This document shows, in pieces, positions 1 to 10,084 of a stretch of DNA of 64,000 bases. The stretch is from Sweltsa coloradensis. Lineage: Eukaryota; Arthropoda; Insecta; Plecoptera; Chloroperlidae. Position 1 is the first letter of the stretch, and each line of letters opens with the position of its first letter. The DNA lies in the NCBI GenBank assembly GCA_024449915.1, contig JAMZAV010000108.1, positions 62,001 through 126,000 of the forward strand, read 5' to 3'. The position numbers and the translations under genes were made by a program. The notes below the pieces were generated by a model that saw nothing but the letters and a program-made list of their open reading frames with translations, was not told the DNA's origin and made no database searches.

Positions 1-329
1 ATCCCAAGTCGTACACTTTTTGATAAAATGATCCACAAAAATGCTATGATAAAGATGCTATGCATGGACGGTAGGCCTATATAGGTCTAAATGTGAAAGT
101 TAGTTTTCGTTTTCTCAAGCGACTTTTCATTGTGTTCTTACTCCAAAACTTATTGTATAATGTATACGGTAGTCATTTTGGAAATCATGGTTTTGTGCCC
201 ATGCAGTCGTGGTCGGTTGTAACTTCAACATGCAAGTAGGCTACTATTAGTCCTAAGCCAAGTGGTAATAGATGAAGGAGGAAGGACCGGTTGACACTCA
301 ACTCACTGCTTTTCTTTATTTGTTTTCAG
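1..329. other. no recognised gene or repeat
   Basis: Mixed AT-rich sequence with scattered TAGGCCTA words. The right edge runs into a pyrimidine tract and TTTTCAG that could act as a splice acceptor for the candidate exon that follows. Nothing else is recognisable. Confidence 0.5.
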
Positions 330-477
330 AAGTCAAAAGTGTGATCTCCCAAGCAGATGACGTGCGGCCACCCCAACCTGCATCGCGTCTCGAGCCACCT
401 GCACCACTTCTCAAGCCACGTGCACCAGCCAAGCAAGCGAGGTTCCAACCGATTCTAGTCCTGCTGCACTACTCAAG
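330..477 (+). CDS. candidate internal exon, proline/alanine-rich, unknown protein
   Basis: Seen: the segment is preceded by a pyrimidine-rich tract ending TTTTCAG (AG at 328-329) and followed by CAAG|GTAGGA, a good 5' splice site. Of the three plus-strand frames only one is open throughout. It uses 2 bases, 48 codons and 2 bases, so it would join exons in phase 2 on both sides. The peptide is rich in Pro, Ala, Arg and Lys, with repeated spacing of PP/AP pairs (for example RLEPPAPLLKPRAPAKQ). It has no domain, signal peptide or membrane segment. Its GC content is visibly higher than the flanks. The family is not recognised. It could be one exon of a gene whose other exons lie left of the window or in the next kilobases, but no partner exon was found. 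The evidence is splice borders and composition only. Confidence 0.35.
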
Positions 478-599
478 GTAGGAACAGAGAACATGTTAGT
501 CTAGCTCTTAATGCTCACTGTACCTTGTTCACCATCCTCTTCACTCTACCTAAAAGAGGTTCCCTAGCAAGTCATTTCATTACTTAGCCTATTTCATCT

Positions 600-700
600 T
601 ATAACAGTATTTTGGTTTACTGTCTGCCACTGAAAATCAGTTATAATAACTGAGTGGGTCGACTCTAAACACGAATTTATTTATTTACCGGTATTTATTT
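600..700 (+). repeat. SINE family 1, 3' tail fragment
   Basis: Contains the tail signature of SINE family 1: TTTGGTTTACTGTC, then a CCACTGAAAATCAGT...ACTGAGTGGG stem and an A/T-rich TTTATTTATTTA end. The tRNA-like head and the body are missing, so this is a 5'-truncated copy. The rest of 478-1090 shows nothing recognisable. Confidence 0.6.
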
Positions 701-1089
701 ATTTAATTTAAATCATTCTTACTTTACTACCTATAGCTACCTAGGTTACAGGTACCATCACCTTTAGAGCCCTGTGATAAGTTAAAAGTTTGAATGCTAG
801 GCCTAAGTAGGCCCTATAGACAAATTGGGTTTAGAGTTTAAGTTCATTGTGAAACTTTTCATAGGTTGGGAATGTTATTGTTAGGCCTATTGAGATTGAC
901 CATTTTTATTTTTGCTATTTTTAGTTAAAAAATGCAGTTTCTCCCCTAATTTGAGGCATTCTGGCAAATACTTTAAAGAAAATAAGTTGTTCATACGTAT
1001 CAATTCTATTAAAACAGACGTAAATTTAATTTGAATGGCCATTTGTGATTTAATGCCAATTTTACGGGGCCCTAATCAATATCTTATCA

Positions 1090-1529
1090 CCATTTCCCAC
1101 TTCTTGCAAGGTTAGCTTGGGGTTTGCATCATTTTCTCTCTTCTTTCTATCCTCCCACATTTGTACCTCTTAAGCATCCTCCCATCTCTCCCCTCTTGCC
1201 TCTCGATGTCTCCTTCTATCTGACATTTGTTTCATGTGTCTGAAACTGTGTCCTTCCTTCCATCTTGTCACCTAATTTTTCTACACCTAGCATTTCAGAT
1301 TAGAACTAGGCCTATATTCCTTTTTGTCTTGCCCACTGCCCCCCGGCAATCTCGATGTCCGCGGTTACTCGTTCGATGATTGGCTCGCTAGTCTGAAGCG
1401 TATGCCACTAGGAAGACATGGGTTCGAATCCCGCGCAAGGAATATTTTTTGTTTTCTTCTTTTGTGATGTCCTTCACCCTCATCGATCACCATTCTCCAC
1501 TCATCATCTCGAATAGCGATATTGAATTA
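1090..1529 (+). repeat. SINE family 2 copy, tRNA-like core
   Basis: Pyrimidine-rich sequence leads into a tRNA-like core at about 1361-1440: it starts GTCCGCG, has a B-box match GGGTTCGAATCCC, and has a spacing between the two boxes that suggests a class II (Leu/Ser-type) tRNA ancestor. The same order (pyrimidine-rich lead, GTCCGCG start, GGGTTCGAATCCCGC, then a TGTCCTTCA / ATC-CAC downstream part) recurs at 14580-15030. The shared parts include ATCTCGAATAG versus GTCTCAAATAG. Too degenerate to be a working tRNA gene. Confidence 0.55.
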
Positions 1530-1941
1530 ATTGAGCGAGCGTCTCCACTTGACTCTTATGGCTCGAATGTGTCTGTTTTTTTTCTTTTTTTTTCTGTTAC
1601 TTCTTCGGTACAGGTCGCACCGGTTCTCAGATCGACCTGAAATTTGGCACACATGTACATACCTCCTATGCGGGTTGCTGTATAGTTTTTGAACAAAATC
1701 CGATCATTGGTTATAAAAATAAAAAATAAAATAAAAAAATAATATAAAAACGTTCGATCGTTATGAAATTTTGCAGGGTCAATAAGGACAACATTCTTTC
1801 CTATTTTACAAATTTTCAGCTAAATCGGTCAAGACCTTAAAGACTTATTGGTATGTAACATTATGGGAATGTCGTACCCGGGTCGTGTTGCACGTACCGG
1901 TGCTCGCTCAACAACGCGACGGGACTTTAGCGTTTTCCTAG
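1530..1941 (+). mobile_element. Helentron-like non-autonomous element, divergent copy
   Basis: Has the same architecture as the main Helentron-like family in this window: a start TTGAGCGAGCG, a poly-T tract and a CTGTT/CCGGTT region, then the 3' end CAACAACGCGACGGGACTT, GCG, TTTTCCTAG followed by host T. The stem AACGC/GCGTT directly before CCTAG is present. The internal ~165-base repeats of the other copies are absent; instead there is an AAATTTGGCACACATG segment. It splits SINE family 2 sequence, whose continuation appears after 1941. Confidence 0.55.
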
Positions 1942-1949
1942 TTAATATT

Positions 1950-2220
1950 TAATAAAGATGTCAATAAACTTAAATTATCATCCTCGAGAATCTCACCTTT
2001 GTCACCTGTAGGTATCTGGCTTTTCTCCATATCTCCTTATGGCCTATCTATAGCCCAGGCTTCTGCTGCACAAATGGGCACTGATAACTCAACTGTTGAG
2101 TGCCCTAAAACAACACTAACTAAATTCTGCTGCACAAGTGAGGACCAGTATGAATTTGGTCTTGTATAGGGTAGTGTCATCTTGCACTGAATAGGTATTT
2201 CCCTAGATAAAAGAAACACT
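1950..2220 (+). repeat. SINE/LINE 3'-end fragment with GGGCACT hairpin
   Basis: Contains at 2076-2105 a strong stem-loop, GGGCACT...AGTGCCC with an inner ACTCAAC/GTTGAGT pairing, followed by CTAAAACAACA. The same module occurs at 39184-39225 and, on the minus strand, just downstream of a LINE ORF remnant at 29962-29991. That identifies it as a LINE-type 3' end. The region also shares AGAATCTCACCT with the 14.9-kb SINE family 2 copy. Confidence 0.5.
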
Positions 2221-2285
2221 ACGTAGTAGAACAGATGTTTATTCTTTAAAAAAGTGTTTATTGGGACATAACACTGCTCTTTATC

Positions 2286-2397
2286 AATATTTATTTGTGA
2301 TATTTCGACTTTTTTTATTCATTATATTTTTCACAAAGGCAACCTTCAAGTTGAAAAAGATATTTGAATAAAAGTCAAAATATCACAAATAAATATT
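2286..2397. repeat. 112-bp hairpin (short inverted repeat)
   Basis: Two ~50-base arms (2286-2333 and 2348-2397) are nearly perfect reverse complements; the outer ends are AATATTTATTTGTGATATTT and its complement. The loop is about 14 bases. No coding potential. It could be a small fold-back element. Confidence 0.75.
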
Positions 2398-3239
2398 CGA
2401 GAAAACAAGGAACACTAGCGCAGCCAAGTGGTCGAACCGCGAACTATTATTTCGGGGGTACTGATCGCGGAACATCATGCAAGAGGTAGGGGTTTCTCAC
2501 ATGTATCCCGACCTAACACAAAGAATTTATGTTCGGTGCCACAGTGCTCATCAAAGAAAACATATAATATATACTTTCATTTATTTCCGAATGATACAAA
2601 ATGAGGAATGAGTAGAAAAGGGTGCTGTTAATTGCGAAACCAATCACTATACACATGTGTGTCTGCAGTCTGCACTTTCGTGGTCTCGAACAGCATTGTT
2701 CTGCTGAGTAATAGGCTTATACTACCGGCGATATATTTTTCTGGCAATTTTATATTATGCACATAACGTTTAAAGGTAGGGTAACATTAAAACGTTTACA
2801 ATTTTTGTGGTAAAATAAACTTTTTGATTGACCTACTTGGTGTGTCTAGCCGGTGTCCTGAGTCCTGACACTTTCAAACTAGGAATTTCCTACATAAAAT
2901 TCAAATACGCCAATATAAAATCATTATGACAGTTCTAAATATTTGACCCAGTAGTCCTACTCGGTAGCCTACCTACATCTATTTGTGATTTAGGCCTTCA
3001 CTTGTTATAATAATTGGCCTGGGACGGACACTTTAATGCGCCTACGCCGCGGCTACAAGTGTTGGTATTTAAATGTAAATTTAAATGGCTTTGCGCGGAG
3101 CTTTTACAGGCTGTGATTTTTTATTACTGAGTGTAAAATCAATGGTAAGGTTAGCCTTACGAATATTTATGCACTATTCGTCGTACGGTCATCGACGATA
3201 CCACCTAACATATAGGCTAATAGTTCCACATATCAGTGT
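2398..3239. other. no recognised gene
   Basis: Unique-looking AT-rich DNA with no coding frame, clear terminal repeats or RNA gene. Several AGGCCTA words are present. Confidence 0.5.
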
Positions 3240-3242
3240 GCA

Positions 3243-3312
3243 TTTTGGCGAAGTGGTAGCGCGTTTGAATTTTATACGAAAGGTCGTCAGTTCAAATCTA
3301 CGTTGGGTCGTT
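3243..3312 (+). repeat. tRNA-like remnant
   Basis: Has an A-box-like TGGCGAAGTGGTAGCG and a B-box-like TCAGTTCAAATCTACG at tRNA spacing, followed by a poly-T run. Stems are too mismatched for a working tRNA. Best read as an eroded tRNA-derived SINE head or tRNA pseudogene. Confidence 0.4.
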
Positions 3313-3544
3313 TTTTTTTTACTGTTCTATTTAGTCATGTTTTTCAGCAAATGATTTCATTACATTCGGCCTCGTCGTGGACGCAATTCTACGTCAAAGA
3401 TAATAAAAGTGTGGAAATTGTAATGTGAAGTGAATCGCACTTCATGAACATAACACAATTGGCGTTTTAATTATTACGATGTGAAATAGTTTGTCAATGC
3501 ATTTTTCGAAAGTGCAACTGACCGTAGGCCCTTTACGCATTCAT

Positions 3545-4047
3545 AGAGGTGTGTATGTTTTTTTCCCCTAAATTCGTTTTGGAAATTGTAAAAAGTGGTG
3601 TTATGTTTTTTATTGTATTTTTGCATTTCTGGCATTGCAATACAGTGATATAATCAATCGTATTACTTAAAAATAAAATCCATAGTAAATTGCAATGATA
3701 CGTGCATAAGTCACCCCAGTTTTATCTCGCATATAGGCCTACCTAGTGATTGCTCCTGCAGAAGTTAAAAAAAGTGGAAACACAATACTAGCTTTGGGTT
3801 TCTAACCCAAAGATACTAGCACTATTTAATCAGAAGAAATAATTTTTTTTTAAATTGCAAGTAGGCCTATTATTTTCGTTTTAGCTTATTTCTATCGGCA
3901 AGTTTTTAGTGAAAAGTGACTAAGAAAAGAAGTAAAAATAGAATTAACTGTGTTGTTTTTAAAGCAAATAGGAGAATATGGTTTTATTTAACCATTTGGC
4001 CGTGTAATTTTGGTTTTATTAAATAAAACCAAAACCCACACACCTCT
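3545..4047. mobile_element. unclassified DNA element, ~10-bp target duplication, copy 1
   Basis: The ends are inverted repeats AGAGGTGTGT... and ...ACACACCTCT. Immediately outside lies the exact 10-base direct repeat ACGCATTCAT (3535-3544 and 4048-4057), read as the target-site duplication. A related copy in opposite orientation lies at 56254-56729. No coding capacity. Near the right end a GGTTTTATTAAATAAAACC palindrome is present. The long duplication suggests a Mutator-like or related superfamily, but the terminal sequence is not diagnostic. Confidence 0.75.
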
Positions 4048-4057
4048 ACGCATTCAT

Positions 4058-4539
4058 ACAGCTGACCAACAGCCTGTCACGTCACTGTAGGCCACACATT
4101 CATAGTTTTGCCATCATTGCCTGTGCAACCACAAAGATGATGTGGTTTGCATTAAAAACTACTTCTCCCTCAATAAATGTCCGCGATTCTTCTCCAATCC
4201 TTAATGGCTCGAATACTAACGAAGTGTATTTACTTCCATTTTAAGTGTAAAACCACTTTTATTATGCGTTCAAACACAATGTTTTCAACGTTATTACTAT
4301 TCAAATACGTTATTCTATATTATACGTTATACTTAACGTTATATTACGGTATCAGTTATTACATGTATGCGCTTGTGTCTCTAATACCCGAACGAGCGGC
4401 CATATTGACGAACGCGCGCGCTATCTACATTCTCTTGTTTCCTCGAATTGTTAAAGAGCAGTGTTATGTACAATAAACAATTACAAAAAGGTAAATTCTC
4501 TATCCCACACCAGGCTTTCCTCGCTGGTTGTTGTTAGCT
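4058..4539. other. no recognised gene
   Basis: AT-rich DNA. A 99-codon plus-strand frame (4177-4476) is rich in Tyr/Leu/Ile from AT-rich composition and has no domain, so it is not called a gene. Confidence 0.5.
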
Positions 4540-4640
4540 TGTCGATGGTGTCTGCCGCTCAGGGTTGGCTTGGTCTGCTTTAATGAGTGAATACTCGTAT
4601 AATTTTTTTTTAAAATTAGTTATTTATTTATTCATGTTTA
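4540..4640 (+). repeat. SINE family 1, body/tail fragment
   Basis: Carries TCGATGGTGTCTGCCGCTCA and GGTTGGCTTGGTC, the complement of the CCAAGCCAACCCTG...ATCGAC body seen in the minus-strand copies at 8120 and 26930. It then ends in an A/T-rich TTATTTATTTATTC. Both ends are eroded. Confidence 0.45.
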
Positions 4641-4682
4641 CGCTTGACAAGGATTCAAACACGCAGTATTTTGCACGAAGGC

Positions 4683-4760
4683 AGTGCTTCTCAAACTCTT
4701 CAGAACCACGACCCATTTCTTAGTTTTATAAACAAACGTTCGCGACCCACCTACGTAGCT
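4683..4760 (+). mobile_element. possible hAT element left end
   Basis: CAGTGCTTCTCAAACTCTT followed by ...CACGACCC... resembles the terminal inverted repeat of Charlie-type hAT transposons. No matching right terminus or 8-base duplication was found, so this is a solo or decayed end. The sequence from here to 5486 shows no gene. Confidence 0.35.
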
Positions 4761-5489
4761 ATAGGCTAATTATATGTAGGCCTAGGGGGTGGAGGAATTA
4801 TGTAATGACTTTTTTATTAACTTAAGTATTATTCACATATATTCTCATAATTTTACGTATGGGTACACAACTTATCTATTTATCACGATGAGGAGTGTGT
4901 GAAGGGTGTGCGAGTTTTTGGGTTTTGATGATTACTGCATTTACGTCCAAGTCGATGTGAGCGATTTTCAGGCGCAAGGAGTTCGACAGTTGGAGCTTTT
5001 ATTTAATTATTTCTTACATATTAATTTTTATTTCTACCATAATAGAAAATTTTTCTTCATAATAATTGTACGAAGATGTGAAAACTAGCGGCAGCACCTT
5101 CTCAGCTTCCGCAGAAACGATAAAAACGATTTTTAAGTCATCTGACATGGGCCTACGGTAGTTTTTTTCTCTTACTCTTCCTGTTTTAGTTACTAGGCCA
5201 CATTGCAAACGCTTTTTAAGTTTTTATAGTCACATTAAAAAAGTAGCCATTCTCTCTAACCAACCCTACATTCAGTACATTTCTAAAATATCGTAGCATA
5301 TCGAAGTTGAAAGATTTCAAATTTCCCCTGAGAATTTAATCAATATTGGAGTAGCCAACAAAATAACACAAAATTGTACAAAAATTGGGGGAATTGGGTT
5401 TCATGAGAAATATTGTTGTGCAATTGTATCGAAATTCATAGCATATTGATATTGTTGAGTTAGGGCCTATGACTGTGTGTAGACTCTAA

Positions 5490-6369
5490 AGGGCCATTCA
5501 CAACCAACTTAGTAGCTAACTTAGCCTCTAACTTAAAGGTTTGTCTTATGGAAAACAACACGTCTGTTCATGACCAAACTTAGCCTTTAACTTACATTTA
5601 TCAGCAACCGAATGGTTGCAAACTACAAGGTTTTACTTAGAAGATAACTTAACATTAAGCTTTTAACCAATCAGAGAGAGACTCGAGCCGACAATTTCCG
5701 GTCATATCCGATTGAAAACGTAAACAAACAGCAAAAATGGATCCCAAGGAACATCAGCTATTGTTCGATGAAAAGCTATTGAACGAATTCATGAAAAGGC
5801 CACTGCTATATGTAAAATCTTCGTCTTTATACAAAGATAAGAATATAAAAGAAAACATTTGGCTATCGTTTGGGGCAGAAATGTCAACTGACCGTCAGTA
5901 TTATTATCGTTTATTGCGGTACTAGGCCTAGCCCCCAGCTAGGGCTAGGCCATGTGAGGTTATGTAAGGCTTACGTCACGTTGTCTTAATATAATACGTT
6001 TATTATTTTTACCATCAATTATTGTTTAATAAACTGTACAGTCTATAGTCAATCAATTCTATAATGCTACCTAAGTAGAGCTAGGCTAGGCCTACTTACT
6101 GAATGCTGAATGTTATTGTATGTCAAGCATTGGCGCGATAAAAGTAAACACTGCAAATCTGTGTTGTGATTGGTTTAAAAACATCAATCATGCACAGCCA
6201 CCTAAAGTTAGAGGCGACGGTATGGCTGTAAAGCACTCTGCCACGAGCAACATCTAGGAGGCAGTGGCTGTTAAGTTAGCGGCCTAAATATCTATCATGA
6301 ACAGCAACCTAAAGTTAGAGGCTAAGTTAGCTGCTAAGTTAGAGGCCTAAGTTGGTTATGAATGAGCTT
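5490..6369 (+). mobile_element. PIF/Harbinger-like element with MADF fragment, copy 1
   Basis: 880-base element. The terminal inverted repeats begin AGGGCCATTCACAACCAAC on the left and, on the complement of the right end, AAGCTCATTCATAACCAAC. Both ends continue into repeated CTAACTTAG / GCTAACTTAGCC motifs. The flanking triplet TAA (5487-5489, 6370-6372) is the expected 3-base Harbinger target duplication. It encodes a short MADF-like reading frame. A second copy lies inverted at 40604-41474. No DDE transposase is present, so it is non-autonomous. Confidence 0.85.
5737..5925 (+). pseudogene. MADF-domain protein fragment in Harbinger element
   Basis: 62 codons from ATG to TAG. Residues about 9-50 match the start of a MADF (Myb/SANT-like) domain: FDEKLLNEFMKRP, then LYVKSSSLYKDK and KENIWLSFGAEM. 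The family pattern is an aliphatic helix, xRPxLY, SxxYKDK, xxxWxxIA. PIF/Harbinger elements are known to encode a Myb/MADF-type DNA-binding accessory protein beside the DDE transposase, which fits its location. The domain is cut off before its third helix and the frame ends there, so the product would be non-functional unless spliced onward. In the other copy (about 41080-41230, minus strand) a one-base deletion near the RP motif shifts the frame. Confidence 0.6.
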
Positions 6370-6460
6370 TAATTTGAATTTATTTATTTATCTTAAGTTC
6401 AGAGAGCTAACTGACAGCTGTCTAAAAAATACAAAAAGGTAGGCCCTAAGTGAATAGTGA

Positions 6461-6534
6461 GGCTCTTTGGTCTTGTGGTTAGCGTCTCTGCTTCCAACGC
6501 AGAAGGTCCAGGGTTCGATTCCCGCTAAAGTCAC
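6461..6534 (+). ncRNA. tRNA-like SINE head (pol III promoter)
   Basis: A-box-like TGGTCTTGTGG (6468-6478) and an exact B-box GGGTTCGATTCC (6511-6522). The anticodon arm is perfect: stem 6487-6491 pairs with 6499-6503 around a 7-base loop, with CCA at the anticodon position. The acceptor stem is only partly paired and it is joined to the SINE body, so this is read as an internal promoter, not a functional tRNA-Trp gene. Confidence 0.6.
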
Positions 6535-6870
6535 AAGTTTTTAAATTCTAATTTGGACTTACGTTCATCAGTTCTTGTCTTAGGAATTGGTAAACGTTGA
6601 CTTAAGGCTTTAGGAGTCCTCCTAGCAACAAGATTGAAGCACAAACAAATTTAAAGTTGTTCTGAATCTGGTTAGTTGATTCTGGCGTTGATCCGCGGCT
6701 GTTTGCACTGTCCGTTGGCCTACCACGAATTGCTTTAGGCCCTATTTCCTATTTAAAAAAAATATTTATCTTTAGTTTGATTGGTCGCTTTGGTTTACTG
6801 TCCCCCACTGAAAATCAGTTATGACTGAGTGGGTAGACTCGAAATATTCATTTATTTATTTGTTATTTAT
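6461..6870 (+). repeat. SINE family 1, near full-length copy
   Basis: A ~410-base tRNA-derived SINE. The head is at 6461-6534. A body of about 240 bases follows, with a CTGGCGTTGATCCGCGGCTG segment. The tail contains GGTTTACTGTCCCCCACTG, a stem CCCACTGAAAATCAGT...ACTGAGTGGG and a TTTATTTATTTG end. Other copies are at 10085-11425, 26845-27965 and 43625-43935, with tail-only copies at 600, 8048, 21890, 22425 and 24200. Confidence 0.8.
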
Positions 6871-8047
6871 TTTTTATCAGAGTATTCAAATTTAAAACTG
6901 CTAGTAAGCCTATACGAGAAAGAGGTAGGGTCTAATTACTTATTTTGAACAATGTCAGTACCGTACCATGCGGCTAACCGGCGGGTAAACAGTGACAATT
7001 ATTTTTAGTTATTACTGTCAATTTATTATTTTACCATGATTAGAGGGGGGAGGGCAGAGCCCCCCAGCCCCCTCTGGACCTCAGACAATGCAGACTTGTC
7101 TCCCTAGGCCTATAGGCATAACGAGGAATTTATTTATCGCTCACATCTACATCACTACATGTAAGGCTATTAATGGTTAATAATTGGTTAACTTTTAACT
7201 TAACTTTGATTTATTTGTGGATTTGGTGTGTTTTGAAACATATTTACCACAACAGGCCTACACTTGAAAATCACTCTTTTTGTAGCCTAACTTAGACATT
7301 GTTTACCTACCACGGTTTACCGGAACCTCGCAGTGGCTAGCATAGGCCTAGCCTTGTACGCGACACTAATGTTTTTCTCACTTTTTGCACATTTTCTCAG
7401 GGTAAGCGCCATTGTGGAACGTTAATGTGTCTTACCAGTGATGTTACGTAAGTCCTTTTGGGAAGTTAGCCTATTATGCATTTTTAACAATGATACGGAA
7501 TACGTAGAAGATTTTGGCATTTTGTAGGCCTAGTGTTTTTTAATGCGATTGTGAAATGAATTAGGCCTACCACAAGTTTTATAATTGACGTATCGATTGA
7601 TACGATTATCTCCCGAAACGATCGATATTTAATAAGTCTCCCAAATCAATTATCGATTTTATTGACCTACCCTATTTGAAAAGCTAGTTGTCTGAAATTG
7701 TGAAATTAACCGCTTGTTTTCCGAATGTTATCACTTATCACATATTTCCAGTGAAGATATTACAACCTCGGATTTTATTTTATAAAATTGTCTCACTTTC
7801 TATTGTTAATAATTTAGCAAGATCGCCAACACGCGTAGGCCTATACCTAGCTTGAGATACAAGATGTTGTGCATAAAGCATCATCTAAGTGCAGTTAACT
7901 TGCATTGCATGCGTGTATTGCTGTGCAGAACAGAACTTTCCCCTCGCATGTCTTTGTGTATGACGACTCGCGATGCACGCCCTCTCCCCGCGCCGCACCC
8001 AACATACGTATCACTTCATTTCGTAATTCTCTCATACTAGGTTGACA
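6871..8047. other. no recognised gene
   Basis: AT-rich DNA. A short GC-rich fold (GGGGGGAGGGCAGAGCCCCC near 7045) resembles the GGGGCAAAGCCCC fold at 26793 and the GGGGGGAGCCCCCC fold at 33780, so it may be a worn repeat. No convincing coding frame. Confidence 0.45.
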
Positions 8048-8185
8048 GATAAATAAATAGATTTGTATAGAGTCTACCCACTCAGTCACATAACTGATTT
8101 TCAAAGGGGGACTTTAAATTTCAAGCCGACCAAGCCAACCCTGTAGGCGCTGACACCATCGACGAGCAAACAATGACGAACTAGA
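8048..8185 (-). repeat. SINE family 1, 3' half (minus strand)
   Basis: Read on the minus strand it ends in the family tail: TGAAAATCAGTTATGTGACTG, AGTGGGTAGACTC and TTTATTTATC. The body piece CCAAGCCAACCCTG...CATCGACGAG precedes it. The head is absent. Confidence 0.6.
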
Positions 8186-8989
8186 GTCCGGCATATTTAC
8201 TTGTTATCTATTCACTCGATCCTAGGCCTACTACTTGGGTACGTTTACAGTTTTTGGATTTTTCAATCTGGACCTCAGTTATTCCATTAACATACTGAAG
8301 CCACAATTACTTAGATAAGATACGTTTGTAAATCAATGCTGTAGCCTAACTCAATTTGTGAAATTTGGGTGACTAATGCATCCACATGATGAATTAGTAT
8401 AATTAGCAATTTTAAAGTAAACAATGGGCCTTTTACCTTCAGCAAATAGGGCTACTATGCCAAATTAAATTAACCTCGTATGTAAAATCCGTTATAAGTT
8501 GATTGCAATTGCATTTTGGCATGGCTGTGCGTAGCAAATTTGACATTACTAGAAGACAGCTTTATTAAATGCAGAAGGCCTACCAATTATTCAAATAACT
8601 TTGAAGCTCAATAATTTTCGATTGTTGCCAAGTGTGTGAAGTGAATCTCTTGTGCTGGTTTGCTATGCTTACGCCGATTGTGTGTTCTATCAGCCAGTTG
8701 CGTTTATATTTCCAAGCGCCTAGATGTAAATGTTCGATTCACACAGCCGTGCCCAAGCCTAGTGCAAGCTAGGCTTTTGATTCTTCCTCCACACTGCATG
8801 TATCCACAAATTTTATCTCTCTTTGGTCCTTTCATCCATCAACAACCCTCTGGTAATTCATGATAAACAATATGGTTCTAATTTTACGTAATTTAGGCCT
8901 ATAATATTTTATGAAAGTGACATTTAGTTGAACATTAGATCGGCCATGACAAAAATAGCAAAAATAGAATGAAAATAGCTCAGGTGTTT
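8186..8989. other. no recognised gene
   Basis: No supported features. Frames are short and of ordinary AT-rich composition. Confidence 0.45.
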
Positions 8990-9643
8990 TGTTTTTGTTG
9001 GTTTTTTAGTCTGTTTGTTCGCTCTCTACCGGGCAAACGGCATATGCGATCTTGATGAAAATTGGAGGGGACCTTCGAAATCTCTGAACTTAAAGCTGTA
9101 TTGTTTTTGGGTACAATCGAAGAAATATTTCTCATAAATATCGTACTATTACGATTTTTTTTTATTTTTAGTGCAATATTTTTGTGATATTTGGCAAACG
9201 GCTACTCCGATATTGATGAAACTTTATAGGAACGTTTAAAATCACTGAAATCATATATGTTATGATTTTAGAGATATTTGAAAAAATATTTCTTATAGAA
9301 ATCGTATTTTTAAGATTTTTTCTCCGGTTTTTAATACGATATGTTTGTGATATTTGGGTCGATTTTGACCAAACGGGTGAGGCTACAACGTTCATATTTT
9401 ACATTGACATAAAGATTATGGTGATGTAGTGCCTCTTGAAAGAAAAAAAAAAAGTTGGTCAAAATTCATAGAAATAAAGGTTTTAATATAAGCCTTTTAC
9501 AGGTGTATAATGAACAAGTAATATCAAGTAACTATAGAAAAAGTAATGAGATTCCACATAAAAAGGTAATCATTGCACAGAAATATTCCAAAAAAAGCTC
9601 ATCCATCAACGCGACTGGAAAAAGCGTTCGCGAAGCGCCCTAG
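8990..9643 (+). mobile_element. Helentron-like element A (5'-truncated)
   Basis: Starts inside the family at CTGTTTGTTCGCTCTCTACC and continues with GGGCAAACGGCATATGCGAT, then the TTTGGTACAATCGAAGAAATA / CGTACTATTACGATTTTTT repeats. The 3' end is GCTCATCCATCAACGCGACTG ... TTCGCGAA ... GCGCCCTAG, followed by host T. It lacks the 5' TTGGATGAGCG start. It belongs to the same subfamily as copies at 52322 and 57324. Confidence 0.7.
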
Positions 9644-10084
9644 TTTATTTATATTTAATTAACACTTATCCTATTGCCGAGCCGAGCATAGTGTGAGTGA
9701 AGTGTATTGGTAGATACCTCTCATTACTGATTTCCTCGCTTCTATTCATTAGGCCACCCATACGTAATTTGCGATTTTTCCGTTATTTCAGTTATTGTGA
9801 TTAGCGTACTTGAATCGTAAAATTACCGTTCAAATATTTTATTTTTCCTAATTTATCTATTGAATCCAAATAACCAGCCATACAATCGTCTTTGGATAGT
9901 TTTACTCGGGTTTTACCCGAGCGGTAGCCTTAAATCTCTCAAACGTCTTGCTCATGTAATGTTTTATACACTGTTCACATTTTATCCAATAAGCCACAAA
10001 GGTAGAATTTTAACCTATGGTAAATTGATTTAAAAAATTGTCTTTGTTTTCATTTACTGCACTTACTCTGCCAAAGATTGATGT
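9644..10084. other. no recognised gene
   Basis: Nothing recognised beyond ordinary AT-rich DNA. Confidence 0.45.

Noticed and set aside
4683..4760. full hAT element
   Set aside because: Only one terminus-like sequence is visible; no inverted partner or 8-base duplication was found.
5014..5208. opposed short frames near a MADF element
   Set aside because: No domain, AT-rich, no splice support.
6461..6534. functional tRNA-Trp gene
   Set aside because: The acceptor stem is poorly paired and the sequence continues into a repeated SINE body; other copies share the same head and body.
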